This document shows positions 14,059 to 15,309 of a DNA stretch of 15,309 nucleotides, in pieces (positions within the stretch are counted from its first letter, which is position 1; every line of letters starts with the position of its first letter). Both the position numbers and the translations under genes were made by a program. The stretch covers positions 45,760 to 61,068 of the forward strand of contig DKKL01000040.1 of the NCBI GenBank assembly GCA_002455255.1, in the 5' to 3' direction. Below the pieces are notes generated by a model, which was not told the origin of the DNA, made no database searches, and was given only the letters and a program-made list of their open reading frames with translations. Source of the DNA: Candidatus Tepidiaquacellales bacterium UBA6667. GTDB taxonomy: Bacteria; Bacteroidota; Ignavibacteria; Tepidaquicellales; Tepidaquicellaceae.

Positions 14059-15309
14059 TATAATTCTGAATAAAATATTTTGTCGTTGTTCACAACGGCA
14101 AAGGGTTTACAGGTGAGTTTGTATTCGTCAAATGGAGTATTTTTAGATTTGGATAAAAATGAATTTTTATCAACTGTCCATTTTTTTGTAATATCTAAAA
14201 TAGTAAGATTTGCTTTTTCACCTTCTTTTATATTTATAGGTTTCAGGTTTAAAATTTTTCTTGGATTATCTGACAACTTTGCAATCATATCGTAAATACT
14301 TATTATTCCTGTTTTGACAAGATAGGTATATGTCAATCCGACACATGTTTCCAAACCGACTATACCGAAGGGAGCTTTTTCAAAAGTCAGACTTTTTTCC
14401 ATTTCAGTATGAGGGGCGTGATCAGTACATATAACATCTATTGTTCCGTCTTTTAATCCTTCCAGTATTTTATCTATATCTTTTTTAGTTCTCAGTGGTG
14501 GATTCATTTTTGCATTAGTGTTAAATCCATCTGTTGCTGAATCAGTAAGAGTAAAATGATGCGGACAAACTTCCGTTGTATATTTTAAAAATTTTTCTGT
14601 ATTAGATTTTTTTGCATTCCTGAAAATATCCACACTATCACCGCAGGAAAGATGCTGAAGATGATATCGTGCATTTTTTATATTTCTGCAAATTTCAATA
14701 TCCCTTGCTATTATTGAGGTTTCCGATGAAACCGGTATTCCTCTTAAACCTTGAGTTGTAGAATAATAACCTTCATTCATAACTCCATAATTTGAAAGAG
14801 TCATATCTTCGGCATGTTGAACTATAAGGGAATTACACTGTGCAGTATATTCAAAGGCACGTCTTAATATTTCAGTATTAGCTACCGGGCTTCCATCATC
14901 AGTAAATGCTAAAACTCCGGAATCTGATAAAGAAATAATGTTTGCAAGTTCTTTACCTTCTCTGTTTTTTGTAACACAAGCGGTAAAATCAACATCTAAT
15001 AAATAATTTTTTGTTTTTTCTTTGAGTGAAGAAATAAGCTGAACATTATCAAGCGGTGGTGTTGTATTTGGCATACACATCACACCGGTAAAACCACCGT
15101 TCATAGCAGAAAGCGAACCGGTCAACAAATTTTCTTTATGGGTTTGACCGGGTTCTCGAAAATGAACATGCATATCATAAAAACCTGTTGTACAAGTCAG
15201 AGACTTTGAATCAATTACCTCAGTATCTTTTGGTATTTTTGAAATGTTTCCGATTTTTTCTATAATACCGTTTATAATTAATATATCAGCTCTTCGGATA
15301 TCATCTTTT
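14058..15309 (-). CDS. pyrC: Dihydroorotase, class I (5' end cut by window edge)
   Basis: The frame is open to the window edge and gives 416 visible residues, so only about 5-10 N-terminal residues should be missing. The first Met in view (15173) is not the start, because it lies inside the DMHVHFREPG metal motif and the family-typical ADILIINGIIEKIG precedes it. The enzyme cyclises carbamoyl-aspartate to dihydroorotate, step three of pyrimidine synthesis. All expected metal ligands are present, numbered from the edge: H47 and H49 (HVH), D138 (FTDDG), H165 (VQHAED), H219 (HLSC) and D296 (CTDHAPH). APFGIVGLET is also typical of class I. Its TAA overlaps the next ATG by one base. It is the first visible gene of the minus-strand operon; the promoter lies outside. 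Confidence 0.96.
   Translation of the reverse strand, partial: KDDIRRADILIINGIIEKIGNISKIPKDTEVIDSKSLTCTTGFYDMHVHFREPGQTHKENLLTGSLSAMNGGFTGVMCMPNTTPPLDNVQLISSLKEKTKNYLLDVDFTACVTKNREGKELANIISLSDSGVLAFTDDGSPVANTEILRRAFEYTAQCNSLIVQHAEDMTLSNYGVMNEGYYSTTQGLRGIPVSSETSIIARDIEICRNIKNARYHLQHLSCGDSVDIFRNAKKSNTEKFLKYTTEVCPHHFTLTDSATDGFNTNAKMNPPLRTKKDIDKILEGLKDGTIDVICTDHAPHTEMEKSLTFEKAPFGIVGLETCVGLTYTYLVKTGIISIYDMIAKLSDNPRKILNLKPINIKEGEKANLTILDITKKWTVDKNSFLSKSKNTPFDEYKLTCKPFAVVNNDKIFYSEL

Overview
The window is AT-rich (by eye about one third G+C) bacterial chromosome. It most likely comes from the Ignavibacteria or a related lineage of the Bacteroidota/Chlorobi group. Three proteins end in the type IX secretion (T9SS) C-terminal sorting domain, with an FPNPFNP-type opening and a final short basic/hydrophobic segment. 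The genes lack clear Shine-Dalgarno sequences and several start at TTG. This taxonomic reading is inference; no rRNA marker is present.

Left part (1-6269): the tail of one T9SS-exported protein and a complete 303-aa exported protein lie on the plus strand. A strong bidirectional terminator (about 1060-1097) separates them from a minus-strand cluster, read right to left: a hotdog-fold acyl-CoA thioesterase, a lipoprotein joining a c-type cytochrome-like domain (CX4CH) to a beta-propeller, and a 1040-aa subtilisin-family protease with two SusE-like repeats, an amidotransferase-like domain and a T9SS signal. The last two act outside the cytoplasm.

Middle part (6270-8966): an accessory stretch. 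It holds a REP-associated tyrosine transposase (RAYT, IS200-like HUH enzyme) with a perfect 26-bp palindrome just after its stop codon. A closely related palindrome lies inside its own reading frame. Next come a GNAT acetyltransferase with a weak A/T terminator, a six-segment membrane protein of unknown function, a 47-codon lysine-rich small ORF and an intergenic stretch with CGAATTA repeats.

Right part (8967-15309): a plus-strand arginase faces a compact minus-strand operon read from the window edge: pyrC (dihydroorotase, lacking only a few N-terminal residues), an FAH-family hydrolase (1-nt overlap), an orphan ParA-like ATPase (9-nt gap) and valS (7-nt gap). These are housekeeping genes for pyrimidine synthesis, small-acid metabolism, ATP-driven positioning or partition, and tRNA charging. 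The spacing predicts one transcript.

No complete undescribed defence or metabolic system is evident. The most unusual item is the transposase gene that carries its own mobile palindrome as in-frame coding sequence.
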